From positions 1 through 6,285 of the forward strand of contig CASBQH010000448.1 of assembly GCA_949127695.1 (NCBI GenBank): 6,285 bases of DNA, read 5' to 3'. This document shows positions 1 through 6,077 of the stretch, one piece after another. How positions within the stretch are numbered: the stretch's first letter is position 1; the number at the start of each line of letters is the position of its first letter. Origin of the DNA: Synechococcales cyanobacterium PMM_0073. Lineage in GTDB: Bacteria > Cyanobacteriota > Cyanobacteriia > Elainellales > Elainellaceae. A model generated the notes under the pieces. The model did not search any database. It saw only the letters and a list, made by a program, of their open reading frames with translations, and had not been told where the DNA came from. The translations under genes and the position numbers were made by a program.

Positions 1-983
1 ACGCCAAGCAGGCCGATTTGCAAGCCTGGGCAACGCTGATTCTCTCAGTGCGGCAAAATCAGCAGCAGGCGCTGAGCTGGCTTCGCAAACAGCCCAGCGT
101 CACGCCAGAATTAACGCAGTCGATGCAGATTATTTTGGCTAAACTCAACCCGGAGACTGCACCAGCGGCTTTACCCAGCCCAACTCCAACCGCAGCCGAG
201 CCGCTAGGCTTAGTGGCACTGGTGCAGCCACTGCCTGCCGTACAGATGCAGGACTGGTCGCCGCTGGTCAAGACAGTTGCCATGACTGCCGCCCCGCCCG
301 CTCAGCAGCGCTGGTATCAAGTTGAAGTGCAGAACTTGCAAGTGGGGCAGCAGTGGCAGAAGCCAGTCGCGCCAGCCGCCTCAAAGCTGATTGCAGCGCA
401 AGCGTTCACAGCGGCTAATCCGCTTCAGCTGGTGGTTTGGCAAGGTGCGGCACAGCTGCAAACCATACCGCTAACAATTAAAGCGACGCAGCTTACCGCT
501 GGCCGACTCTCGCTGCTGGGGCTAGGAGCTGCCCTGCCTGCCACAGCTCAGCCGACTACTCTGGTGGCTGTCACGCCCAACGTCACTTGGCTTCAGCCTC
601 AAGGCAGCATAACGCTCAGCGCTCTGATGCAGCAGCCTGACTGGAAGCCGCTGTTGCCGCAGCTCTGGCAGGCTTTAGTGGCGGCGCGTCTGGTGCCTGA
701 CCCAGAGGCCGATCCGCTGGCGACGATTGGGGCATGGTCGGTGCAGTATCTGGAGCTGACGGGTGATCAAACCCCAGAGGCGGTTTTGACGCTGGAGCCG
801 GATGCAGGTGACTTGCGAACCGTGATTTTTTCGGATCAAAAGCTGCTCTACAGCGATCTGCAACAGCCGGATCAGAGTTTGGTTGGGCTGGCGGCTGCGG
901 CCAATCGCGCCATGCTGCTGGTTAAACGCGGGCAGGCATTGGAGGTGAAGCAATGGTCGGAGCAAGCGCAGCAGTTTGAGTAG
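1..983 (+). CDS. Uncharacterised cyanobacterial-type protein, C-terminal part (5' end outside window)
   Basis: The frame is open to the left edge (first whole codon at 3), so this is the last 326 residues of a longer protein. A TTG at 18 is in frame but is better read as an internal Leu than as a start. The fragment begins with a helical, Gln-rich stretch (…SVRQNQQQALSWLRKQ…). A Pro/Thr/Ala linker (PSPTPTAAEP, near bases 174-206) follows, then beta-rich sequence. Near the C-terminus, LELTGDQTPEAVLTLEP (bases about 750-801) resembles a calcium-loop FG-GAP/VCBS-like repeat (D-x-x-G-D-x-x-P-E). The end, VKQWSEQAQQFE, recalls C-terminal ends I associate with uncharacterised cyanobacterial proteins. 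There is no catalytic motif and no known name. It is GC-rich (41 of 60 bases at 661-720). The stop lies 6 bp from the stop of the convergent hydroxylase gene. That it is a real coding frame is fairly sure; function is unknown. Confidence 0.8.
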   Translation, partial: AKQADLQAWATLILSVRQNQQQALSWLRKQPSVTPELTQSMQIILAKLNPETAPAALPSPTPTAAEPLGLVALVQPLPAVQMQDWSPLVKTVAMTAAPPAQQRWYQVEVQNLQVGQQWQKPVAPAASKLIAAQAFTAANPLQLVVWQGAAQLQTIPLTIKATQLTAGRLSLLGLGAALPATAQPTTLVAVTPNVTWLQPQGSITLSALMQQPDWKPLLPQLWQALVAARLVPDPEADPLATIGAWSVQYLELTGDQTPEAVLTLEPDAGDLRTVIFSDQKLLYSDLQQPDQSLVGLAAAANRAMLLVKRGQALEVKQWSEQAQQFE

Positions 984-989
984 ATGTAG

Positions 990-1850
990 CTATGGCCTCT
1001 GGCGCGGCTGCCAGTCCGGCGAGCCAAAAATACGCCTCAAGGCTTCAGCCAAGGTTCGAGACTGCTTGATGTCCGACCAGATTCTAAAATACTCAAACAG
1101 ATTTATCTTAATAGGATTTTGCGTTTGAATATTCTGCGTGAGTCCATAGACAACTTTTTCCTGCTCAGGCTCATAGGTGCCAAACAGCTTGTCCCAAATT
1201 GACAGAATGCCACCATAGTTTTTGTCGATGTACTGTGAATTTGCCCCGTGATGGACGCGATGCAGCGAGGGCGTATTCAAAAACTCATCCAAGATGCCTA
1301 GCCGGCCAATTTTTTGATTGTGAATCCAGACCTGATACAGCCCAATCACTTCGAGCGATAGCAGCACGACCAGCGGGTGAAATCCAACCAGCACCATCGG
1401 AATATAAAAAATCCACAGAATGAAATCTTCAGTCCAAGCCAGACGCAGCGCCACTGAGAGATTGAAATCAGTAGAGCTGTGATGCACGCTGTGGTGCGCC
1501 CAAAGAATGCGAATGCGATGTTCAGCAAGGTGATTCCAGTAATACAAGAAATCGCCAATTAGAATAGCTAGCAAAATTGTCCAGATATTTATTGGAATAC
1601 TAAAGGGGCTGAAGGCTGAGAAGTAAGAGAGTCCGACATAAATGAAGACGATAGCGATTGTGTCGCTAAGCAGCTCATGCACAACACCCACAGCAAAATT
1701 AGCCATCGTTTCTCGGTAGTCTCGTCTCTGATTCGCCACAAAATCGATTGCGACTTCAACCACAATGATTACCAGCATCAAAATTGCAAACTGCTCTAGA
1801 TGCTGCGTAATCCAATTCAACTCAGGCGGCAAGTCAAAATTCATCGCCAT
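990..1850 (-). CDS. Sterol desaturase / fatty acid hydroxylase family protein (alkylglycerol monooxygenase-like)
   Basis: Predicted integral-membrane di-iron oxygenase of 286 residues, about the usual length for bacterial members of the fatty acid hydroxylase superfamily (COG3000 type). The full histidine signature is visible: HLAEH (H107, H111), HSVHH (H120, H123, H124), an isolated H177 in WIHNQ, and HRVHH (H197, H200, H201). Hydrophobic segments lie at about 21-38, 62-79, 86-105 and 143-170. The sequence around the second box, WAHHSVHHSSTDFNLSVALR, and the C-terminal PDWQP resemble alkylglycerol monooxygenase (TMEM195) and its bacterial relatives more than plant carotene hydroxylases. Family members oxidise a C-H bond in a lipid; the substrate here cannot be read from sequence. 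The family call is strong, the subfamily call moderate. The start is uncertain by two codons: GGAGG lies 3 nt before the first ATG but 9 nt before the in-frame ATG at 1844, so M3 (MNFDLPPEL) may be the true start. A TetR gene lies upstream in the same direction, with a probable operator between them. The gene is AT-rich relative to its neighbours. Confidence 0.9.
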   Translation of the reverse strand: MAMNFDLPPELNWITQHLEQFAILMLVIIVVEVAIDFVANQRRDYRETMANFAVGVVHELLSDTIAIVFIYVGLSYFSAFSPFSIPINIWTILLAILIGDFLYYWNHLAEHRIRILWAHHSVHHSSTDFNLSVALRLAWTEDFILWIFYIPMVLVGFHPLVVLLSLEVIGLYQVWIHNQKIGRLGILDEFLNTPSLHRVHHGANSQYIDKNYGGILSIWDKLFGTYEPEQEKVVYGLTQNIQTQNPIKINLFEYFRIWSDIKQSRTLAEALRRIFGSPDWQPRQRP

Positions 1851-1853
1851 ATT

Positions 1854-1858
1854 CCTCC
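1854..1858 (-). promoter_or_regulatory. Shine-Dalgarno site GGAGG of the hydroxylase gene
   Basis: The minus strand reads GGAGG here. It lies 3 nt from the ATG at 1850 and 9 nt from the in-frame ATG at 1844. Three nucleotides is short for initiation, so this site argues for the second ATG, which would give a 284-residue protein. It is the clearest ribosome binding site in the window; the other genes have weak or no such match. Confidence 0.6.
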
Positions 1859-1880
1859 ATTTCGTGATGCTTGTTTACAT

Positions 1881-1905
1881 AATAAACCGAACGCTCGTTA
1901 TAAAA
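1881..1905 (-). promoter_or_regulatory. Probable TetR operator, copy 1 (hydroxylase promoter)
   Basis: The core dyad AACG-CT-CGTT (1890-1899) is a perfect 4+2+4 inverted repeat of the kind bound by TetR-family dimers. The 25-bp block around it matches, reverse-complemented, a block at 2545-2569 in 22 of 25 positions. Similarity stops at the block's edges, as expected for a binding site kept by selection. It ends 30 nt upstream of the hydroxylase start. It overlaps a possible -10 hexamer TATTAT (1879-1884, minus strand), but no convincing -35 was found, so the promoter itself is not called. Inference: binding here would block hydroxylase transcription. Confidence 0.65.
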
Positions 1906-1956
1906 TAATTAGCAAAATTACCTCCCTTTGAATACAGCCGCTCATAGACGCATCTT

Positions 1957-1974
1957 CGGATTCGCTACGATCCG
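1957..1974 (-). other. Small inverted repeat spanning the tetR stop codon
   Basis: CGGATTCG and CGATCCG can pair with one bulged T, leaving the tetR stop codon (1965-1967) as a three-base loop. No T-run follows on the minus strand, so it does not qualify as an intrinsic terminator. It may slightly affect readthrough into the hydroxylase gene, or may be chance. Confidence 0.25.
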
Positions 1975-2540
1975 TGCTTTTCAAAATACGCGATTAGCAT
2001 ATCGGTGAGCAGGTCGATTTGCGCCGCAAAGGAGAGTCCGGCTGCACCTTCCACCTGCTCAATCAGCACCCCATTTATCAGCGTCCAAACAAATCGCGCT
2101 ACCTTAGGCTCAGATAATCCCAGGACTGTCATCATCACCTGCTGATACTGTTGATCAATTCGTTCAAACACCGGATTGTTGAGAGTTTCTGCTATCTCCG
2201 TATGCCGATAGAAATCGACAAATAGAGCAGCTTGCTTCACGAAATAGTCCTCCCGTTCCACTAAAAGCTCTCCCAGCAGGCGAACCCGCTGCGGCAAAGT
2301 TTTGTTTCCTGCTGCTACAGCCTGCAACATCTGCACGTCCTGCTGGCTCATCTCCTCAACGAGCTGCTCAAACAGCGCCTTTTTGCTGGGGAAATAGTGG
2401 TACAGTGCACCAGTTGAGATGTTCAAAAACTGAGCCAACTGGCGTGTGGTGACATTGGCATAGCCTTTTTCTGCCAGCAAATCAAAGCATTGATGCAGCA
2501 ACTCTTTGCGATATTGCTCTGAATCTACGATTTTGGGCAT
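1965..2540 (-). CDS. TetR/AcrR-family transcriptional repressor
   Basis: A 191-residue protein, typical for the family. The N-terminal DNA-binding domain covers about residues 8-55. The helix-turn-helix is in ANVTTRQLAQFLNIS followed by TGALYHYFPSKKALFEQL (to about residue 60), and LYHYFPSKKALF is the classic TetR signature. Residues from about 65 to 191 form the helical ligand-binding and dimerisation domain, too divergent to name an inducer. The ATG at 2538-2540 begins MPKIVDSEQYRKELL, a normal distance before the first helix; no strong ribosome binding site precedes it. A probable operator abuts the start codon and a second copy precedes the downstream hydroxylase gene, so autoregulation plus local control of that enzyme is the natural inference. 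By analogy with lipid-responsive TetR regulators of desaturases, the inducer might be a lipid or acyl compound, but nothing in the sequence proves it. The gap to the hydroxylase gene is 114 bp, leaving room for a separate promoter. Confidence 0.93.
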   Translation of the reverse strand: MPKIVDSEQYRKELLHQCFDLLAEKGYANVTTRQLAQFLNISTGALYHYFPSKKALFEQLVEEMSQQDVQMLQAVAAGNKTLPQRVRLLGELLVEREDYFVKQAALFVDFYRHTEIAETLNNPVFERIDQQYQQVMMTVLGLSEPKVARFVWTLINGVLIEQVEGAAGLSFAAQIDLLTDMLIAYFEKHGS

Positions 2541-2544
2541 GATC

Positions 2545-2569
2545 TTTTATAACGAGCGCTTGGTTTAAT
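2545..2569 (+). promoter_or_regulatory. Probable TetR operator, copy 2 (tetR autoregulatory site)
   Basis: Inverted copy of the block at 1881-1905, identical at 22 of 25 positions. The dyad is AACG-AG-CGCT (2551-2560), with one mismatch in the arms, which could mean weaker binding than at copy 1. It begins 4 nt upstream of the tetR start codon and overlaps the -10 and expected transcription start of the tetR promoter described at 2568-2597. That is a normal position for autorepression. Confidence 0.65.
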
Positions 2570-2597
2570 ATAACTCAAAACTGCTGATCGGCGTCAA
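2568..2597 (-). promoter_or_regulatory. Candidate sigma-70-type promoter of tetR
   Basis: On the minus strand TTGACG (2592-2597) is followed after 18 bp by TTATAT (2568-2573); shifting one base gives TATATT with a 19-bp spacer. The -35 matches consensus at five of six positions. The predicted start of transcription falls near 2560, inside operator copy 2, leaving a leader of roughly 20 nt. Confidence 0.5.
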
Positions 2598-2676
2598 GTG
2601 TCCTGCTAAAAATTTGCCCAGAAGCCGTCAAGATCCGCCAAACTAGAGCAAGCCTTATTTTCTGGCGCTGCTTTGT

Positions 2677-5427
2677 ATGAAACTTTCTGCTCCTTCGGTG
2701 CTGCTAATCAGCCTATTCTGCTGCTTTTTGTTTGGCATTGTTGGGTTCTCAAATTTGGGCGCTGCTGCACCTGCTAATTTGGCCGCTGATGAATCCAGCG
2801 ATTTAGCCATTAGCACAGGCGTTCAGAAAATCATACTCGACAACGGTTTAACTGTCATCACCAAAAAGATTCACACTGCGCCTGTCGTCAGCGTTCAGGT
2901 CTGGTATCGAGTTGGGGCACGCAACGAAATCGCAGGCCAAAACGGCATTTCGCATCAGCTAGAGCATTTGATGTTTAAGGGCACAGCCAGCCGCCCGATT
3001 CAGTTTGGCCGATTTTTTAGCGCGCTAGGCAGTCAGTTCAACGCCTTCACCAGCTATGACGAGACGGCTTACTTCAACACCGTCGAAAGCGACAAGCTTG
3101 ATGCAATCCTGCTGCTCGAAGCCGACCGGATGGTGAACACCGTGATTGACAGCCCAAAGCTTCAGAGCGAGCAGCGCGTCGTAATTTCTGAATTGCAGGG
3201 CTACGAAAACAGCCCTGACTATCGGCTGAGCCGAGCGGTGATGCAGGCGGCGCTGCCCAATCATCCCTACGGCTTTCCGGTGGGCGGCACCAAAGCGGAC
3301 GTAGAGAAATTCACCGTTGAGGCCGTCAAAGCGCATTATCAGAAATATTATCGCCCCAGTAACGCCACGCTGGTAATCACGGGTGATTTTGAAACCGAGT
3401 CACTGCTGCCCAAAGTGCGAGCCAGCTTTGGCAGTTTGGCGCAGCAGGAAAAACCTAGCGAGCCATTGCATCCACCGCTGGCTAAGCCGCAGAACGCCCA
3501 GCCGATTTTATTAACAGAACCGGGCAGCTCGCCGCTGCTGACTGCGGTTTATCCACTGCCCGCGATTAATCACCCAGATGTGCCTGCCATCGATCTGATG
3601 GATGCAATTTTGACAGGCGGACGCAGCGCTCGGCTCTATCAGGCGCTCGTGGAGTCGGGGCTATCGAGCGGCGTTGGCAGCTACGCTTCAGAACTGATCG
3701 ATCTAGGCTGGTACGAAGTGAGCGCAGATGCAGCGCCGGGACAGGAAATTGCCCAGGTTGATCGGGTTTTACAGCAGGCAATCGAAACCCTGCGGCAAAC
3801 GGGCGTGTCTGAAGCCGAGCTGGAGCGCGCTAAAACTCAGCTTAAAACTTCGGTGATATTTAGCAACCAGGATATTGCCAGTCAGGCCAGCCAGTTGGCC
3901 TACAGCGAGCTGGTGGCCGGAGACTATCGCTACAGCGACCGCTACTTGGCCGCGATTGAGAGAGTGTCGGTATCGGATATTCAGCGCGTTGCCCAGACCT
4001 ATCTTGATCCAGCTCAGCGCACGGTTGGCTTTTTTCAGCCGACGCAGCCCGACGCCCAAACTGGTACACAGACGGGCGCAGATCCCAGCGGTGGCCGCAC
4101 GGTGGAAAACTTCAGCCCTGGCCAGCCCGTCGATCCGGCTGAAATTGCCCGCTATTTGCCCACCCTCAGCGATGCGACTCACGTTAGCTCACAGGCGTTG
4201 CCCAGCGTTCTGCGGCTCAACAATGGCATCACCGTGCTGCTGTTGCCTGACGACAGCACGCCGACTGTGACGCTCAACGGCTGGATTGAGGCAGGTTCAG
4301 CGTTTGATTCGCCTGATAAAGCCGGATTGGCTAGCCTCACCGCCGATAACCTGATGAACGGCACTGCCCAAAAAACCGCGCTAGAACTGGCCACCCAGCT
4401 TGAAGATCAAGGGGTAAGCTTGGGCTTCGGCGCGAGCCGCGAGGGCGTTGCTTTTTCCGGCGATGGCCTTGACGGCGAGCTGCCATTGCTGCTGCAAACC
4501 CTAGCCGAAGTGCTGCAACAGGCCAGCTTTCCCACCGACCAGCTTGAACTCACCCGCCAGCAGGAGCTTTCGAGCCTGCAAGCCATTGCGGATGATCCGG
4601 GTTCGCTGGCGGTGGAGCTATTTCAGCAGCAGGTCTATCCGGATAGCCATCCTTACCATCACTTTCCCACTGCCGCCTCGCTCAAGGCGATTACACAGTC
4701 TGATGTAGTTGACTTTTACCAAAGCCACTACCAGCCCAAATCCACCGTGATCTCGCTGGTGGGGCGATTTGAGCCTGCTGCGGCAGAGGCGCTGCTGAAC
4801 CGCGAGCTAGGGGCATGGCAGCCCAAAGGCCAAGCCGCGCCGCTGCAATTTCCCAAAGTACAGCCCCAGCCCGCCAGACTCAAGCGCTCGCTTCCCGGCA
4901 AAGCGCAGGCAGTCACTTATCTGGGCTACTACGGCGGCCTCAATAGCACCGATCCACGCCTCTATGCCGCGCGGGTGATGAACCAAATTTTGGGCGGCGA
5001 CACGCTCTCTAGCCGCTTGGGCACTGAAATCCGCGACCGTTTGGGGCTGACCTACGGCATTTCTAGCTACCTGCAAACCGGACGGCAGCCCGAAGCCTTT
5101 ATCATTGAGATGCAGACCGCGCCTGAAGATACGCAGAATGCCATTGACAGCACGATTGCGCTGCTGAAGCAGGTGCAGGCTGAGGGCTTCACCCCCGCCG
5201 AAATCGCCGCTGCCCAGCGCGCAATTACCAGCAGCTATGCAGTCGGCTTAGCCAGCCTCAGCAGCGTGGGAGCCAGCATTCTCAGCAATCAGGTCTATGG
5301 ATTCGGCCCGGAAGAAATCCGGGAGTTTCCGCAGCGAATTGAGGCCGTCACGCCAGAGCAGGTGCAGCAGGCCATCCAGGATTTGATTCGCCCAGAAGAT
5401 CTGATTATCGTGACGGTGGGGCCTTGA
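2677..5427 (+). CDS. Secreted M16-family (pitrilysin/insulinase-like) zinc metallopeptidase, fused two-half form
   Basis: A 916-residue M16 peptidase. Residues 1 to about 35 form a signal peptide (short n-region, hydrophobic core VLLISLFCCFLFGIVGF, Ala-rich cleavage region), so it probably acts in the periplasm or thylakoid lumen. No proper lipobox surrounds C15/C16. The N-terminal half (about 48-455) carries the inverted zinc motif HQLEH (H93, E96, H97) and the distal ligand E172 in VVISELQGYE, 75 residues after H97, within the family range. A Gly/Thr/Gln-rich linker spans about 455-500. The second half (about 505-916) lacks HxxEH: the matching place reads AGLASLTADNLMNGT. It keeps the C-domain signature GGDTLSSRLGTEIRDRLGLTYG with R786 and Y793, typical of the non-catalytic partner. 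Many bacteria encode the active and inactive M16B subunits as two proteins of about 450 residues; here both are one chain. Family members degrade or process small unfolded peptides; the substrate is unknown. No clear Shine-Dalgarno precedes the ATG. Divergent from tetR (136-bp gap). Confidence 0.93.
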   Translation: MKLSAPSVLLISLFCCFLFGIVGFSNLGAAAPANLAADESSDLAISTGVQKIILDNGLTVITKKIHTAPVVSVQVWYRVGARNEIAGQNGISHQLEHLMFKGTASRPIQFGRFFSALGSQFNAFTSYDETAYFNTVESDKLDAILLLEADRMVNTVIDSPKLQSEQRVVISELQGYENSPDYRLSRAVMQAALPNHPYGFPVGGTKADVEKFTVEAVKAHYQKYYRPSNATLVITGDFETESLLPKVRASFGSLAQQEKPSEPLHPPLAKPQNAQPILLTEPGSSPLLTAVYPLPAINHPDVPAIDLMDAILTGGRSARLYQALVESGLSSGVGSYASELIDLGWYEVSADAAPGQEIAQVDRVLQQAIETLRQTGVSEAELERAKTQLKTSVIFSNQDIASQASQLAYSELVAGDYRYSDRYLAAIERVSVSDIQRVAQTYLDPAQRTVGFFQPTQPDAQTGTQTGADPSGGRTVENFSPGQPVDPAEIARYLPTLSDATHVSSQALPSVLRLNNGITVLLLPDDSTPTVTLNGWIEAGSAFDSPDKAGLASLTADNLMNGTAQKTALELATQLEDQGVSLGFGASREGVAFSGDGLDGELPLLLQTLAEVLQQASFPTDQLELTRQQELSSLQAIADDPGSLAVELFQQQVYPDSHPYHHFPTAASLKAITQSDVVDFYQSHYQPKSTVISLVGRFEPAAAEALLNRELGAWQPKGQAAPLQFPKVQPQPARLKRSLPGKAQAVTYLGYYGGLNSTDPRLYAARVMNQILGGDTLSSRLGTEIRDRLGLTYGISSYLQTGRQPEAFIIEMQTAPEDTQNAIDSTIALLKQVQAEGFTPAEIAAAQRAITSSYAVGLASLSSVGASILSNQVYGFGPEEIREFPQRIEAVTPEQVQQAIQDLIRPEDLIIVTVGP

Positions 5428-5459
5428 ATCGGGCGAGTCAAACTAGCAAAGATCTGGCA

Positions 5460-5481
5460 AAATAGTATTTATGTACTATTT
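5460..5481. repeat. AT-rich inverted repeat between convergent genes
   Basis: AAATAGTA (5460-5467) and TACTATTT (5474-5481) form a perfect 8-bp stem around a 6-base loop, 32 bp past the peptidase stop and 53 bp past the response regulator stop. It is the only hairpin of note in this convergent gap, so it is the best candidate for a shared terminator. It is weak: only one G-C pair and no long T-run. Confidence 0.35.
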
Positions 5482-5534
5482 CTATGAGATCCGCGTGAAG
5501 CTAGCCCCTATTTTACGACTCATGACAACTCAAC

Positions 5535-5930
5535 CTATTTGGGCAGCAGTGCCACAATCTGGTTCACAAACTGCTGATGATCCACAACAGGCTTGGAGAT
5601 ATAGTCATCGGCTCCGCTCTGCTGCAAGAAATTCTCGCGGTCGCCTTCCATCGCGTGTGCCGTCACCAAAATGATCGGCAGATTGGCGGTTTCTGGGTCG
5701 GCCTTCAGCATTTGGGTAATTTTGATGCCGTCTACCGGTTTGCCTTGATACATGCTGTGCGACAGCGAGACATCCATCAAAATAATGTCGGCCTCTCTGG
5801 CATAGGCGATTTTCATCACCTCATCGACATTTTCGGTATGCTTCACCTCTAGCCCCCCTCGCTTGGTCAAAATTTTGGAAAAGACCCGCGCGTTAATCAA
5901 ATCATCTTCAACGATCAAAACCGTTTTCAT
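5535..5930 (-). CDS. Single-domain response regulator (CheY/DivK-like receiver)
   Basis: A 131-residue protein consisting of one receiver domain and no output domain. Key residues are present: acidic pair E8/D9 in VLIVEDD, phospho-acceptor D53 in ILMDVSL, T90 in LVTAHA, and K113 in YISKP with Y110 as the switch aromatic. AHAMEGDRENFLQQSGADDYISKP resembles the DivK-like receivers. The loop after D53 (SLSHSMYQGKPVDG) is about seven residues longer than in CheY and lacks the usual Leu-Pro. It probably passes phosphate or a docking signal between a histidine kinase and another protein. No kinase is identifiable inside the window, although the gene starting at 6134 is truncated and unassigned. ATG at 5928-5930; a weak AGG lies 10 nt upstream. 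It converges on the peptidase gene (107-bp gap). Confidence 0.92.
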   Translation of the reverse strand: MKTVLIVEDDLINARVFSKILTKRGGLEVKHTENVDEVMKIAYAREADIILMDVSLSHSMYQGKPVDGIKITQMLKADPETANLPIILVTAHAMEGDRENFLQQSGADDYISKPVVDHQQFVNQIVALLPK

Positions 5931-5970
5931 AGCTGCTTAACCTATCTGCCTCGTCTTAGGATAGACATTA

Positions 5971-6029
5971 TTACTGTCTGGGTACTGGGCTTACTGTCTG
6001 GGCTTACTGTCTGGGCTTGCTGCCTGGGC
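5971..6029. repeat. 13-bp tandem repeat, about 4.5 copies, upstream of the response regulator
   Basis: The unit is TTACTGTCTGGGC. Exact copies lie at 5991-6003 and 6004-6016. Variants lie at 5971-5983 (last base T) and 6017-6029 (TTGCTGCCTGGGC, two changes), and a 7-base remnant ACTGGGC sits at 5984-5990. The array is 41-99 bp upstream of the response regulator start and about 105 bp before the rightward gene at 6134. It is non-coding as far as can be seen. It could be slippage-generated repeat DNA or a cluster of binding sites. Confidence 0.8.
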
Positions 6030-6077
6030 TTCTATCTCTCTATCATGCTTTGCTATTAGGCCGTTCTGAGCGACTAT

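Noticed and set aside
18..20. TTG as the start of the left-edge gene
   Set aside because: The frame stays open to the window edge, no ribosome binding site can be judged, and the sequence reads as the interior of a longer protein.
999..1014. Stem CTGGC / GCCAG near the convergent gene ends as a terminator
   Set aside because: Only 5 bp, inside the hydroxylase coding region, with no T-run on either strand.
1896..1926. Possible tiny leader peptide on the minus strand (GGGAGG, then TTG and five sense codons ending in TAA)
   Set aside because: It uses a rare start, encodes five residues and ends inside the proposed operator. The SD-like match alone is not enough.
1881..2569. Inverted 25-bp blocks as ends of an invertible segment or miniature transposon
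   Set aside because: No recombinase or transposase is nearby, no target-site duplication was seen, and the blocks sit exactly at promoter positions with TetR-type dyads. Operators explain them better.
2545..2676. Operator copy 2 as a control site for the divergent M16 gene
   Set aside because: It lies more than 100 bp upstream of the peptidase start and no convincing plus-strand promoter overlaps it. Co-regulation cannot be claimed from sequence.
2677..2727. M16 protein as a lipoprotein because of C15/C16
   Set aside because: The residues before either Cys (S-L-F and L-F-C) do not fit the lipobox; an ordinary signal peptide with an Ala-rich cleavage region fits better.
3769..4182. 137-codon open frame on the minus strand inside the M16 gene
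   Set aside because: Lies wholly antisense to a well-supported M16 coding frame. The translation has no recognisable motif and is a typical shadow in GC-rich sequence. The same applies to frames at 3025-3336, 3566-3781, 4179-4394, 4728-4916, 4807-5076 (minus) and 3875-4270 (plus).
5471..5674. 67-codon plus-strand frame after the M16 gene
   Set aside because: It starts inside the AT-rich inverted repeat, has no ribosome binding site and runs antisense into the well-supported response regulator.
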